Positions 49,114-57,156 of a stretch of DNA of 64,000 bases are shown one piece after another. Under the pieces are notes generated by a model that made no database searches, had not been told where the DNA came from, and saw nothing but the letters and a program-made list of their open reading frames with translations. Where the stretch lies: NCBI GenBank assembly GCA_034770075.1, contig CM068388.1, forward strand, positions 15,895,653 through 15,959,652, in the 5' to 3' direction. How positions within the stretch are numbered: position 1 is the stretch's first letter; every line of letters starts with the position of its first letter. The stretch is from Aralia elata (lineage: Eukaryota; Streptophyta; Magnoliopsida; Apiales; Araliaceae). The position numbers and the translations under genes are program-made.

Positions 49114-51013
49114 ATGGCTAGTGAAAATAAACTTAGAAATAATTATATGAAGTACCAAGGCCCGAAACAGTGATAGAACCTGAACCCAAGACCGATCCGG
49201 AGGAAGATCTGGAAGAAGATCCGGTAGAGGATCTAGGGGTAGCAACAGATGTTGTTACACAGATTGAAGAGGCACCCATGGGAAGTCAGCCAGAAGCTGC
49301 TGAGGAAGCAGATGAGGTGGACGTAGTGTCGGAATTAGAGACATTCGTGTATGGCTTGTTAGCAAAAAATTATGAGTTAGAATAATAAAGTGAAAGAATT
49401 ACAGAGTATAAACCAAGAGTTGGAAGGCCTTTAGAAGGCCGAGATAGACAACCGCCTGAGGGCAGAACAGACCTTAGAAGAAGTGGAAGTACAAGTTAAG
49501 TTGAAGATGAGGAGGATTGACCGAATACATTACACATATCGGACTTCATTTGGCAGGCTACAGGACCGGGTTGAGCACTACCTGGAAGAGGTAGGCCAGA
49601 CCCGCTATACTATTAGTAGGGGTCAAGTTATGACAATAACCTGTGAAGAATATTCTAAAGCTGTTAGGAACGGCCTGTGAGATAGTGATGGATATTTTAT
49701 GTAGATATTATATATATGTAAAAATAGATGTTTAAAATAATATATATATATATATATATATATTTGGAGATGCAATAGCAAGTTAGGGGTAAAGTTTTTA
49801 TAAATCCCAACTTTTGTGGAGACAACGGGATATGCATTGCTATGTAATGAAATGAAATGAAGTGTAATGTAAATACTATGATGTATATTAGTATCAAGAT
49901 ATTTATTAAATGTGTATCGTGAGTGATTAAATTTTCACATTAATGATATATGCTTTAAAATAAATGATAAGATAATAAAATGCCGCCAAGAGAAAGACCC
50001 AGAGCCCAAAGAACGCAACAAGCATAAGAAAATGAAGAAATGAGACAAAATAAAAATCTCTTACAACAATTTATAAACTTATTAGTGGGCGCACTATAAG
50101 GTAGGACCCTTAATAATATGAACTTAAACACTCAAGCGGCACAAATTATGAACTTTAAGGACTTTTAAAATGTGAGACCCCCAGAGTTCAAAAGGACCGC
50201 TGAGCCCAGCGAGGCTCAAGTCTGGATTAAAGAAATTGAGAAAGCGTTTGCAATCGCGAAGGTGGGGGAAGAGTAAAAACTATTTTTGCTTCATATATGA
50301 TGAAAAGGGAGGCGAATTTTTGGTGGGAAACCAACCAAAACATAGCGGGAGAGGGGGTAGTGCCTTGGGCAAGGTTTAAAGAATTATTTTTTGAGAACTA
50401 CTTCCTTCGTAGCATTCAGAGTCGCGTGGAGATGTGGTTTCTGGAATTGAAGCAGGGGGATATGACGGTACACCAGTACATCGCCAAATTCAATAAATTG
50501 GCAAGGTTCGCTCCACATCAGGTGGATACGGAAGAGAGAAAAGCCTGTAGGTTTGAGCAAGGATTGAAGTCTTGGCTCTATAATAGGTTATCGGTCTTAC
50601 AGATCGATTCGTTTGGCACTATATTAGGGAAAGCCATCATAGCAGAGGGAGGAAGTGAGGCCTTGAGCTAATACAACTAAGAATAAAAGAATAAAATGGA
50701 AGGAGAAAGTAAAGGAGAATGTAGTGGAGGAAGTAGTGGAAATTTTAAGCGGAAATGGAACAACAATAATAATAACAATAAACGGAAATAAGTAAAGGTG
50801 AAAAAGAAAGTGGAAGCCTGTCGAACCTATGGGAAGAACCATATAGGAACTTGCCTAAAAGACAAGAACATGTGTTACAACTGTGGTCAGGTAGGCCACA
50901 TTGCTCCCAACTGCCCCAATGTAAAGAAGAATGCATGTTTCGAGTGTGGAGTAGTAGGACACCAAGCGAAGAACTGCCCTAAAAAAGGGGACAGACACTG
51001 GAGGAGGAAATAG
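49114..51013 (+). pseudogene. Gypsy gag with two CCHC zinc knuckles
   Basis: ATG at 49114 with early stop; an acidic N-terminal part (49170-49385), a coiled-coil-like piece (49483-49680), a 300-bp AT-rich interruption with an (AT)n run at 49739-49762, then the gag domain: RPPEFKRTAEPSEAQVWIKE at about 50172, FKELFFENYFLRSIQ, WFLELKQGDMTVHQYIAKF, FEQGLKSWLYNRL (to 50670). Two zinc knuckles, CYNCGQVGHIAPNC from 50873 and CFECGVVGHQAKNC from 50936. Several stops and shifts separate the parts. Confidence 0.85.
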
Positions 51014-51109
51014 GAACAACAACAATAACAAAAAGCTCACGATAACTGAACCCTCAGTCTCAAGCCGAATCACAGCGAGAACATTCAATATGATGGTCAG
51101 GATATTGTA

Positions 51110-51403
51110 GCCTCAGGAGATGTGGTGTCAGGTATCGTTCCGGTTAAAAATATTAATGCCTATGTATTATTTGATTCGGGTGTTACCTGCTCTTTTGTGT
51201 ATTACAAATTTGCTCAACGATTAAACATACCCCATGAAAAACTAGAACATCCTCTGAACATAGAAATAACTAATAAGGAGACAATCCCCGTTAGATATAT
51301 TCATAGGAATTGTCGTGTTGATATCTATGGCGCTATAAACAACAATAATCAAAAGATTGCAATAATATCAAAGGAACCGAACAATGTTTTCACTACTCAG
51401 TAG
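51110..51403 (+). pseudogene. Gypsy aspartic protease, 5' part
   Basis: GIVPVKNINAYVLFDSGVTC carries the DSG active-site motif, followed by SFVYYKFAQRLNIPHEKL. Stops at 51401; the remaining protease and the whole of RT are absent. Confidence 0.75.
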
Positions 51404-51433
51404 TACCCCCTTGAGGGGGAGAAGATTCACACT

Positions 51434-51565
51434 ATGGCAGAGTCATCGACGATGTACCATTTTCAATGTGATTCGGGATTCACTCCGGCACTATCCATTA
51501 CCACCGGCCCTTCGTCATCTTCTTCAACATCTTTTAAATCTTCAAGAAGAATGACATCACAAAAG
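51434..51565 (+). CDS. Candidate orphan 5' exon, function unknown
   Basis: ATG at 51434 opens 44 codons (MAESSTMYHFQCDSG.. then a Ser/Thr-rich stretch and SRRMTSQK) ending at a plausible donor AAAAG|GTACAA at 51565/51566. The base composition is less AT-rich and unlike the gypsy gag beside it. A possible acceptor TGATCTATAG precedes 51740, but the reading after it stops after five codons. The downstream host DNA is interrupted by the element at 51806-56033. Could be the first exon of a host gene cut off from its promoter by the truncated gypsy element, or chance. I do not recognise the protein. Confidence 0.3.
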
Positions 51566-51805
51566 GTACAACTAAAATTCAAAATTTAGTTATTCTTTAT
51601 CTTCTTTTTCCTTCAATTATCCACTCTCTCGCTGGCAAACTGTTCTCCACGAAAATAAACCATCTTTCTTAGTTTTTTGTTTCAAAACACTAAGTTTTCC
51701 CCTAAAATTCCAAAATCCTAAGTTTTTTGATCTATAGGATATTGTATGGAAGTGATGGGACTTATAGTTGTTCTTTGATGGTGATGATAGAATCTGGTAG
51801 AAATA

Positions 51806-52307
51806 TGTAAGGAATATGAGTTGAGTTAATAATCCAATAACTAGCTAATAAGTCATTAGTCAGTTGTTATTAGTTTTCATTGATTCACAATCTTAGAGTG
51901 AATCAATAAAATCGTAGAATGGAATCAATATAGTCGTAGAGTCAGTCGTAGAGTGGAATTAATCGTAGAGTTAGTTTCTAGAATTGATCGTAGAGACAGT
52001 TGTTAGAATTGATTGTAGAGTCAGTTGTTATAAGGGATAGAGTTGTCATTTCCATTACCATTCTGTAGAGAGAGGAAGTGAGTTTAATGTTCTGATAAAT
52101 ACTGTAATAGATTGTATTGTTGAGCTATGTGAAATGTGAATTGTAATTTTTATTTCTCTCTATACTCTCTCTCTAGCTCTTTCTCGAACTCTCTTTTATC
52201 TTCTTTCTCTCTTTGTCTCTTGTTTCTCTCGCTTAAATCTCCATTTTTATCTGAAACTAAGTTCTATAGTTGAGCTAGGTAAGGTTCTGTCCTCACATAT
52301 CCTTACA
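51806..52307 (+). repeat. 5' LTR of the gene-capturing element
   Basis: 502 bp, TGTAAGGAATATGAG to ATCCTTACA. A cluster of (T)CGTAGAGT(CAGT) words lies at 51890-52025. About 130 bp of pyrimidine-rich sequence near the end is missing from the 3' LTR. Confidence 0.88.
51890..52025. repeat. CGTAGAGT word cluster
   Basis: About seven copies of TCGTAGAG or TTGTAGAG variants, separated by TCAGTNGTTAGAATTGA-like spacers. The 3' LTR (55780-55875) has five, so copy number changed between the two LTRs. Confidence 0.85.
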
Positions 52308-52835
52308 ATTGGTATCATATATAACATTAAACTCAGCACTTGATATGTAATCATATTCATCAAATTCATACCTCAAACCATGTATAAAGATAACACTATA
52401 ATTTTGTGATTTGATCTCTTCCGAAGAAAATTGCTGGACACCCATGATATTATGAACTCCATGTAGCATAAAAATACTTTCAATTTCAGTGCTACTTTCC
52501 CTTGTTGCTCTTGATTGGCTGACAACAATTGAAGACATAGCTACTTGCAGCTCAAACTTGGATTCATATAACAATTTCTCGATTATTAGAACACTTATCG
52601 AAATGGGTCGAATATCTGTCCATGACAATTTAGTTAATAGGGGTATAGGGAAACCGATAATTGTTGTTGATATATAACCTAAAGTCACCAAAGCTAACTT
52701 AGAAGAACTATAACTGACCCATAGACCACTATAGTCCATGGTTGAAAGGTACTTCATATTGTACTCATGATTAACTATAGAACTTGAAGGCCTATCCACA
52801 TCATTTTTCTTTTTACAACTAAAACAGCTCATCAT
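52293..52835 (-). pseudogene. Unrecognised 180-codon open frame in the inverted segment
   Basis: The longest open frame of the element, minus strand, starting MMSCFSCKKKNDVDRPSSS and containing LTLGYISTTIIGFPIPLL-like hydrophobic sequence. It has no gag, protease or pol motif that I know. Its 3' end overlaps the LTR edge, which suggests the frame is fortuitous at that side. Given the neighbours, a further captured host fragment is possible, but I cannot name one. Confidence 0.3.
52310..52317 (+). other. Primer binding site remnant at the 5' LTR
   Basis: TGGTATCA follows the LTR at two bases, then the match to TGGTATCAGAGCC breaks off. The full motif reappears inverted at 53611-53623. Confidence 0.7.
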
Positions 52836-53122
52836 TTTTCCCCAGGCTCAAACACTCCTTCAATTATCACACCATCTCCTTTAATTTCATTCTGATGGTT
52901 AGTTATTCCTGGTTCAAGCTTTTTATCAAACCCCTTAGTTTTATGTTCCATGTTCTCTCCTGTGACTTGCTTCAATTGATCTGATTCTTGTTAGGGATTT
53001 TTGTCGAACACTTTATCTGCAACAGGACACACCTTTGTATTTGTGCAGAAAGCCAATACCGTAATATTGCCCGCCAAGCTAGGAGATGAGAAATCACTTT
53101 TGGGAACAAAAATTACCTTATC

Positions 53123-53383
53123 CTAAATTGATTCAGCACAAACTTGATTAACATATGAGCTTGGGTCTTCGATTTTTGCTAGCCTTTGATGCCTCTCTTC
53201 CTCTTTAAAATCCAGATCCACATCATCTTCATCATTATTATCTTGGTATACTGAATTTAAGGAATTTGTTACTTCACATAAGCAATTCTTCTCCTTCGTA
53301 AAGCCACAAATAAGCATTTTTTGATCATGCTTTGGATTAGATTTTGCATGAGATTGTCTCCTAGCTTCAAACCAATTAGCCAT
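53123..53383 (-). pseudogene. Unrecognised 86-codon open frame in the inverted segment
   Basis: Reads MANWFEARRQSHAKSNPKHD with an acidic middle (NNDEDDVDLDFKEEE). It follows, in the same direction, the gag start at 53596 but does not resemble the gag of the related chromovirus at 24316. Could be diverged gag or captured sequence. Confidence 0.3.
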
Positions 53384-53444
53384 AAAAGCCGAAAAATTTG
53401 CATTAGTATGTTGAGATTACAATCGAACAGAGAGAAGAGCCTCG

Positions 53445-53596
53445 AATCCTTTCATCATCTGCTCCAGCTTCTCCTCAAAGCCTTGATTGTGGTTGTTAAC
53501 TGATTCATGTAGCCGAGTCTGTAATTGCTAAATAGTGTTTATTTGTTCATTAACATGAGTTTCTAAGTTACTGAGTCATTGATTGTTGGTCACCAT
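53445..53596 (-). pseudogene. Inverted gag start of the chromovirus derivative
   Basis: In the minus reading ATG at 53596 opens MVTNNQ, a stop, LSNLETHVNEQINTI, a stop, QLQTRLHESV and EEKLEQMMK. This matches the gag start of the chromovirus at 24316 (LSNLESNVHEQTSTI, stop, QLQTQLLESV, KLEQMMK), including both stop positions, so the two elements share a parent. Confidence 0.85.
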
Positions 53597-53610
53597 GGTT
53601 GGATCGGAAG

Positions 53611-53623
53611 GGCTCTGATACCA
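53611..53623 (-). other. Inverted primer binding site, tRNA-Met
   Basis: The minus strand reads TGGTATCAGAGCC, a perfect primer site, 15 bases before the inverted gag ATG, but pointing away from any LTR. Confidence 0.85.
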
Positions 53624-53684
53624 CATAGTAAGGCTGCTACATTTAGAGACGTGTTGAAACACAACAGTATAGCTTATCTTAAGG

Positions 53685-53930
53685 GGTGTGATGTGTATGT
53701 AGTAGATTCTAGGATGTTAATTGGAAGGATTTATCTTATATGGTGGACCAAAGTTGATAGTGTTATATCTAACATGGGGTTATTTCAAGCAAAAATGAGT
53801 ATTGATGCCTTTCAATTTATGAGAGAGATGGGAATGATCCCTCTAATTGTTACAAAGTCAAAATATGGAACACCAATTGTGAGTATCTGGTGTTTAATAG
53901 CTGGTGAGATCTTCTTATCACACAAAATTT
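53685..53930 (+). pseudogene. Captured polyamine transporter (PUT/LAT permease) fragment
   Basis: About 80 residues: LIWWTKVDSVISNMGLFQAK, MSIDAFQF, MGMIPLIVTKSKYGTPIVSI, LIAGEIFLS. This is the family signature around NMGLFEAEMSSDAFQLLGMSE and GMLP..F..RSKYGTPT of plant polyamine uptake transporters (amino acid/polyamine permease, membrane). Diverged but the reading is uninterrupted over this piece; the rest of the roughly 480-residue protein is absent. Its presence between LTRs of another family means it was captured. Confidence 0.82.
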
Positions 53931-54249
53931 CAGTTCATCAGATTTCACATAGACTTGAACTTTCAAGATATGTCATACTTGCTAAATAACTTTGTGGCAC
54001 TAAGGAAAAATGGGCAAATTTTGATTACTTGGGAAGCATACATGGGTCACGAGCTTGGTGAGGCAGCAATGTGTAAATTTGTTCCAAGAGGAATTTTGCG
54101 GTTAGCAGCTATTGACAATCAGATACATCCGAATGATTTTAAGTCAAGGAGCTGGCCTAATTTCCTATGGGGCCACTTTCTTTATTTCCATATATAATAT
54201 GCGATCAACAATTAGGCTTTTTACATTGACTGTTACTGGAGTCATTTAT
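53931..54249 (+). other. Sequence of unknown origin between captured fragments
   Basis: Open frames such as WEAYMGHELGEAAMCKFVPR (about 54031-54093) and SWPNFLWGHFLYFHI are suggestive of further captured exon material, but I do not recognise a family. Confidence 0.3.
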
Positions 54250-54412
54250 GTGGAAAAAGGGATGCGTGGTAGGTTGGAATGGAAATTGACATATCCTACT
54301 CCATATGCGTTCCTTGTTGGCTTCATCAAAGCACTTATTTCTAATAAGCCTGATATGATGGAACATATGGCTTATTTTTTGGCTGAGTTGGATATGATGA
54401 CTTATATCATAT
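54250..54412 (+). pseudogene. Captured B-type cyclin fragment, first part
   Basis: Reads YVEKGMRGR then LEWKLTYPTPYAFLVGFIKA and MEHMAYFLAELDMMTY, the junction of the two cyclin folds in plant B-type cyclins (consensus LEW.LTVPTPYVFLVRFIKA and MENM.FFLAELG.M.Y). The piece is broken by a MITE at 54414 and continues at 54854 in the same sense. Cyclin B activates CDK at mitosis; this remnant lacks the N-terminal cyclin box and the destruction box and cannot do so. Confidence 0.85.
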
Positions 54413-54413
54413 A

Positions 54414-54845
54414 AAGTTTTCAAACCCAGACCAGTCATCGAACCGAGAAAGGTATCGGGTGGATGGGTCACTGGTTCAACCAATGGTCGAACTATTATTG
54501 ACCTTGTGACGTCATTAAAAATATAAAAATATATATTATTAGTAATTAATAAAATTTAAAAAAAAATCTCATTTTTTATGAACTAAAATATAATAAAGTT
54601 GAGTTACAATATTACTAAAAGTGATTAATTTTAATATTAAAAAAAAAATTTGTACAAAAAAAATTTAAAAACTGGGTCATTAGGTCAATTAACCGGTTTA
54701 CCGGTTGAACCACCATTTCGACCGGTGGGTCAACCGGTTTTTGATCAAAAATAGTTTTTTTGTTCAAACCGGACCGGAGTGCCGACCGATTCCGGTTTTT
54801 ACCGATTGAACCAGCGATCCGGTCTCTGGTCCGGATTTTAAAACC
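54414..54845. mobile_element. MITE inserted in the captured cyclin fragment
   Basis: Imperfect inverted ends: left GTTTTCAAACCCAGACCAG, right (reverse complement) GTTTTAAAATCCGGACCAG. The right third is rich in ACCGGTT words (GGTTTACCGGTTGAACC); the middle is AT-rich. About 430 bp, no transposase. The target duplication is unclear, so the superfamily is left open. It interrupts the cyclin reading between TY and TMVMYC. Confidence 0.75.
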
Positions 54846-54853
54846 ATGATACC

Positions 54854-55090
54854 ATGGTTATGTATTGTCTATCAATGGTTGTTACCTTAGCTGTCTATGG
54901 GGCACGCCGTAATTTAAACAAGATTTTTTTTTAGAATGAGATACTCAAACAACACATGGGCTTCTTCGAGTCACAGCTAATAAATTGTGCCAAAATACTT
55001 GTTAGCTTCCATTCACCAACTGCAGAGAATAAGCAGAAATTGATTTTCGGCTCAACACTTATTGCACAAAGGGGGATGACTAAAGGTAGG
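54854..55090 (+). pseudogene. Captured B-type cyclin fragment, second part
   Basis: Continues MVMYCLSMVVTLAVYGARRN, LNK, one stop near 54928, LKQHMGFFESQLINCAKILV and SFHSPTAENKQKLI. This matches the C-terminal cyclin fold (MYCPSM.AASAVYAAR..L, LK.HTGF.E.QL.DCAKLLV.FHS.AAE.KL). No intron separates it from the first part once the MITE is removed. Confidence 0.85.
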
Positions 55091-55179
55091 GAAATAAGGG
55101 AATGCAATTCAAATGTGTAGAGAACCATTGATCTGGTGATGTAGGCTATTACTGGGGACCCTACTGATCAAAAATTTGG

Positions 55180-55345
55180 AACGGCTAGATGCGCAAGTGC
55201 AATGGCAGAGCAACTGGTCAAGAGCCCCTTGATTTCATTTGTACGATCATGATTTTTGGAAAAACGGGAGTTGGTAAAAGTGCAACCTTAAACTCTATAA
55301 GTGATCAATCGAAGTACATCACTGATACTTTCTCTTTGGTGTTGA
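55180..55345 (+). pseudogene. Captured TOC159-type GTPase fragment
   Basis: RCASAMAEQL, a one-base shift, GQEPLDFICTIMIFGKTGVG, KSATLNSISDQSKYITDTFS. The P-loop GKTGVGKSAT is at 55258-55287 and the flanking words (AAEQLEAAGQEPLDF.CTIMVLGK, INSIFDE.KFGTDAF) are those of the plant chloroplast import receptor GTPases TOC159/132/120. Only about 55 residues of a protein of over 1000 are present. Confidence 0.75.
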
Positions 55346-55355
55346 CGAGGCTAAG

Positions 55356-55560
55356 ATGATGGGTCCTTTGGTTTTCCTAATTGTTGCTGTAAAGGAAGTA
55401 CTATACAATGCATTCAAGGACACCTTCTATAAAAACAAGGAACTGTTGCTAATTAATGTTGAAAATGAGTTTCTGATTTTTATGTGCGACATGCAGTGCC
55501 ACCTTGAGGACAAGATGGATTTTGAAGGGCGGGGTATTGTTAATAATCTACCCATTCTAC
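55356..55560 (+). pseudogene. Unidentified open frame next to the GTPase fragment
   Basis: Reads PLVFLIVAVKEVLYNAFKDT, FYKNKELLLINVENEFLIFM and CHLEDKMDFEGRGI. Amphipathic and compositionally like real protein, distinct from retroelement pol. Possibly a fourth captured host piece; family not recognised. Confidence 0.4.
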
Positions 55561-55562
55561 AT

Positions 55563-55695
55563 TCAGGAGCATAGTCCTAGTGCAATGGTCTAACACTTTA
55601 CCTTCTGAAGTCACATGGGAGAACTAGGAGCAGCTCCATAAGAGATTTCCCCATTTTCAACCTTGAGGACAAGGTTGGTTTGAAGAGGGAATGAT
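55563..55695 (+). pseudogene. Chromodomain tail and polypurine tract of the gene-capturing element
   Basis: SIVLVQWSNTLPSEVTWEN, a stop, EQLHKRFPHFQP, then the out-of-frame EDKVGLKRE end, matching the chromodomain end of the chromovirus at 44930-45040 (VLVQWTNTLPLEATWENW; QLHKRFPQFHL). The polypurine tract GAAGAGGGAATGAT leads into the LTR. It proves the chromovirus parentage. Confidence 0.88.
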
Positions 55696-56033
55696 TGTAA
55701 GGAATATAAGTTAAGTTAATAATCTAATAGCTAGCTAATAAGTCATTAGTCAGTTGTTATTAGTTTTCATTGATTCACAATCGTAGAGTGAATCGGTGAA
55801 ATCATAGAATGGAATCAATGCAGTCGTAGAGTGGAATTGATCGTAGAGTCAGTTGTTAGAATTGATCGTAGAGGTAGTTGTTATAAGGGATAGAGTTGTC
55901 ATTTCTATCACCATTCTATAGAGAGAGGGAGTGAGCTGAATGTTCTGATAAATACTGTAACAAATTGTATTGTTGAGACATGTGAAATGTGAATTGTAAT
56001 TTCTATTCTCTCTCTAACTCACGGATCCTTACA
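55696..56033 (+). repeat. 3' LTR of the gene-capturing element
   Basis: 338 bp, TGTAAGGAATATAAG to GATCCTTACA. Shorter than the 5' LTR by a pyrimidine-rich segment and by fewer CGTAGAG units (55780-55875). Confidence 0.88.
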
Positions 56034-56329
56034 AAATAACGAGATTTGTTGACCAAATTCGAGAACAAGATGATAGGATTTGGGGACGAAGATGTGCAAA
56101 TTGTTATAGGGGAAGAAAACTTCAATTAATTTTTATTTTTTTGTCTAATTATTTTATTGCCCTCATGTTGCACATATGACATGCGCATGGTCAATTTCCG
56201 TCCAAAGTTGATACCATTCCGTCACTTTTATCAACAGAATAGTCAATAGGGTCCTTTTTTTATGTCCAAAAAAAAAAGTTTGGGGGAAGGAGTTCATAAA
56301 AAAGCTACAAATAGGAAGGGTGAGCTTTG
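56034..56329. other. Flanking DNA of the gene-capturing element
   Basis: Starts with the AAATA duplication; continues the sequence interrupted at 51805. No gene recognised. A poly-A run lies at 56268-56280. Confidence 0.4.
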
Positions 56330-57087
56330 CGTTTCAGTCGGATAAAACAAGTTTGCATTCCTAGACTTCAAATTCGTTGGATAGATCAGCCCAATCAATT
56401 CCTTCACTTTAAATACCTAAAACCTAGGAAAAGCTTTTATCAAATCTTCAAAGGATAAAATCTAAAAGTCCAGGATTAAAAAACTCTTTTATTAAGGATA
56501 GGGAAAACAAGTTTGAAGATCAGATTTGTTATAAATCGGATCAGCCCATAATCCTGTAAATTTAGGATGCTAGTTTGAGATGAAAACCTTATATAGATTT
56601 CTATCCCCATATTCTTGGGAGTTTGTTAAATAGTAAATTGTTCTTATATCGGATATCAATATAACTTCAAAGCAGTTTTAGTTTGAATAAAACTTTAATT
56701 ATCTATAACAAACTGATAATATAGGATAGATTTTGTCAAATTCAGTTTCTTTTGTTCTAGACATAATTCTTATAGGACATTTCAAAAGATATTAGCATGT
56801 TATTTTAATTTTAAGATCTTTTAATTTCCTAAAGCCTTGAAAAGATATTATTTAGAAAAGATCTTACATAAAATTCTAAGACTCTTCAACTCTTGATACT
56901 TGAATTTCTAACAACTTGAAGCTTTGTGTCCAGATGATTCATTTATCCTGTAAAAGATAAAACACAATCTGGACAAAATATTGTTATCATCAAACAAATA
57001 AAATGGAAGAATTAACATTCTCCGTAAAAGATAAAACACAATCTAGACAAAATATTGTTATCATCAAACAAAATGGAAGAATTACCA
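56330..57087 (-). repeat. 3' LTR of the Sirevirus remnant
   Basis: Matches 61460-62021. Its right end is duplicated: GTAAAAGATAAAACACAATC through ATGGAAGAATTAMCA occurs at 56950-57017 and again at 57022-57087. The left boundary is approximate. Confidence 0.7.
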
Positions 57088-57156
57088 TTCTTCTCCATTT
57101 TGATGATGACAAACACAATCAATTAAAAATTTAATTACTCTCCCAGTCCCCCTGAT

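Larger units (their letters stand above)
45950..51403 (+). mobile_element. Gypsy element with 2.9-kb LTR, truncated after protease
   Basis: 5' LTR 45950-48875, degenerate tRNA-Met primer site, gag with two zinc knuckles, protease start, then the element stops near 51403 with no RT, integrase or 3' LTR. The gag style and long LTR suggest the Tekay/Del group; this is inference. Its loss of the 3' half brought an unrelated sequence (candidate exon at 51434) next to it. Confidence 0.75.
51806..56033 (+). mobile_element. Gene-capturing chromovirus derivative
   Basis: LTRs 51806-52307 and 55696-56033 in the same orientation, perfect target duplication AAATA (51801-51805, 56034-56038), polypurine tract and the tail of a chromodomain before the 3' LTR. 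Instead of protease, RT and integrase the interior holds fragments of at least three unrelated host genes, all in the plus orientation: polyamine transporter (53685-53930), B-type cyclin (54250-54412 and 54854-55090) and TOC159-type GTPase (55180-55345). A 1.3-kb segment beginning at the primer site is inverted. The LTR starts TGTAAGGAATA, like the chromovirus at 23901. Mobilisation would have needed a related autonomous element. Confidence 0.85.

Noticed and set aside
54205..54483. Minus-strand open frame of 92 codons
   Set aside because: Antisense shadow of the captured cyclin fragment running into the MITE.
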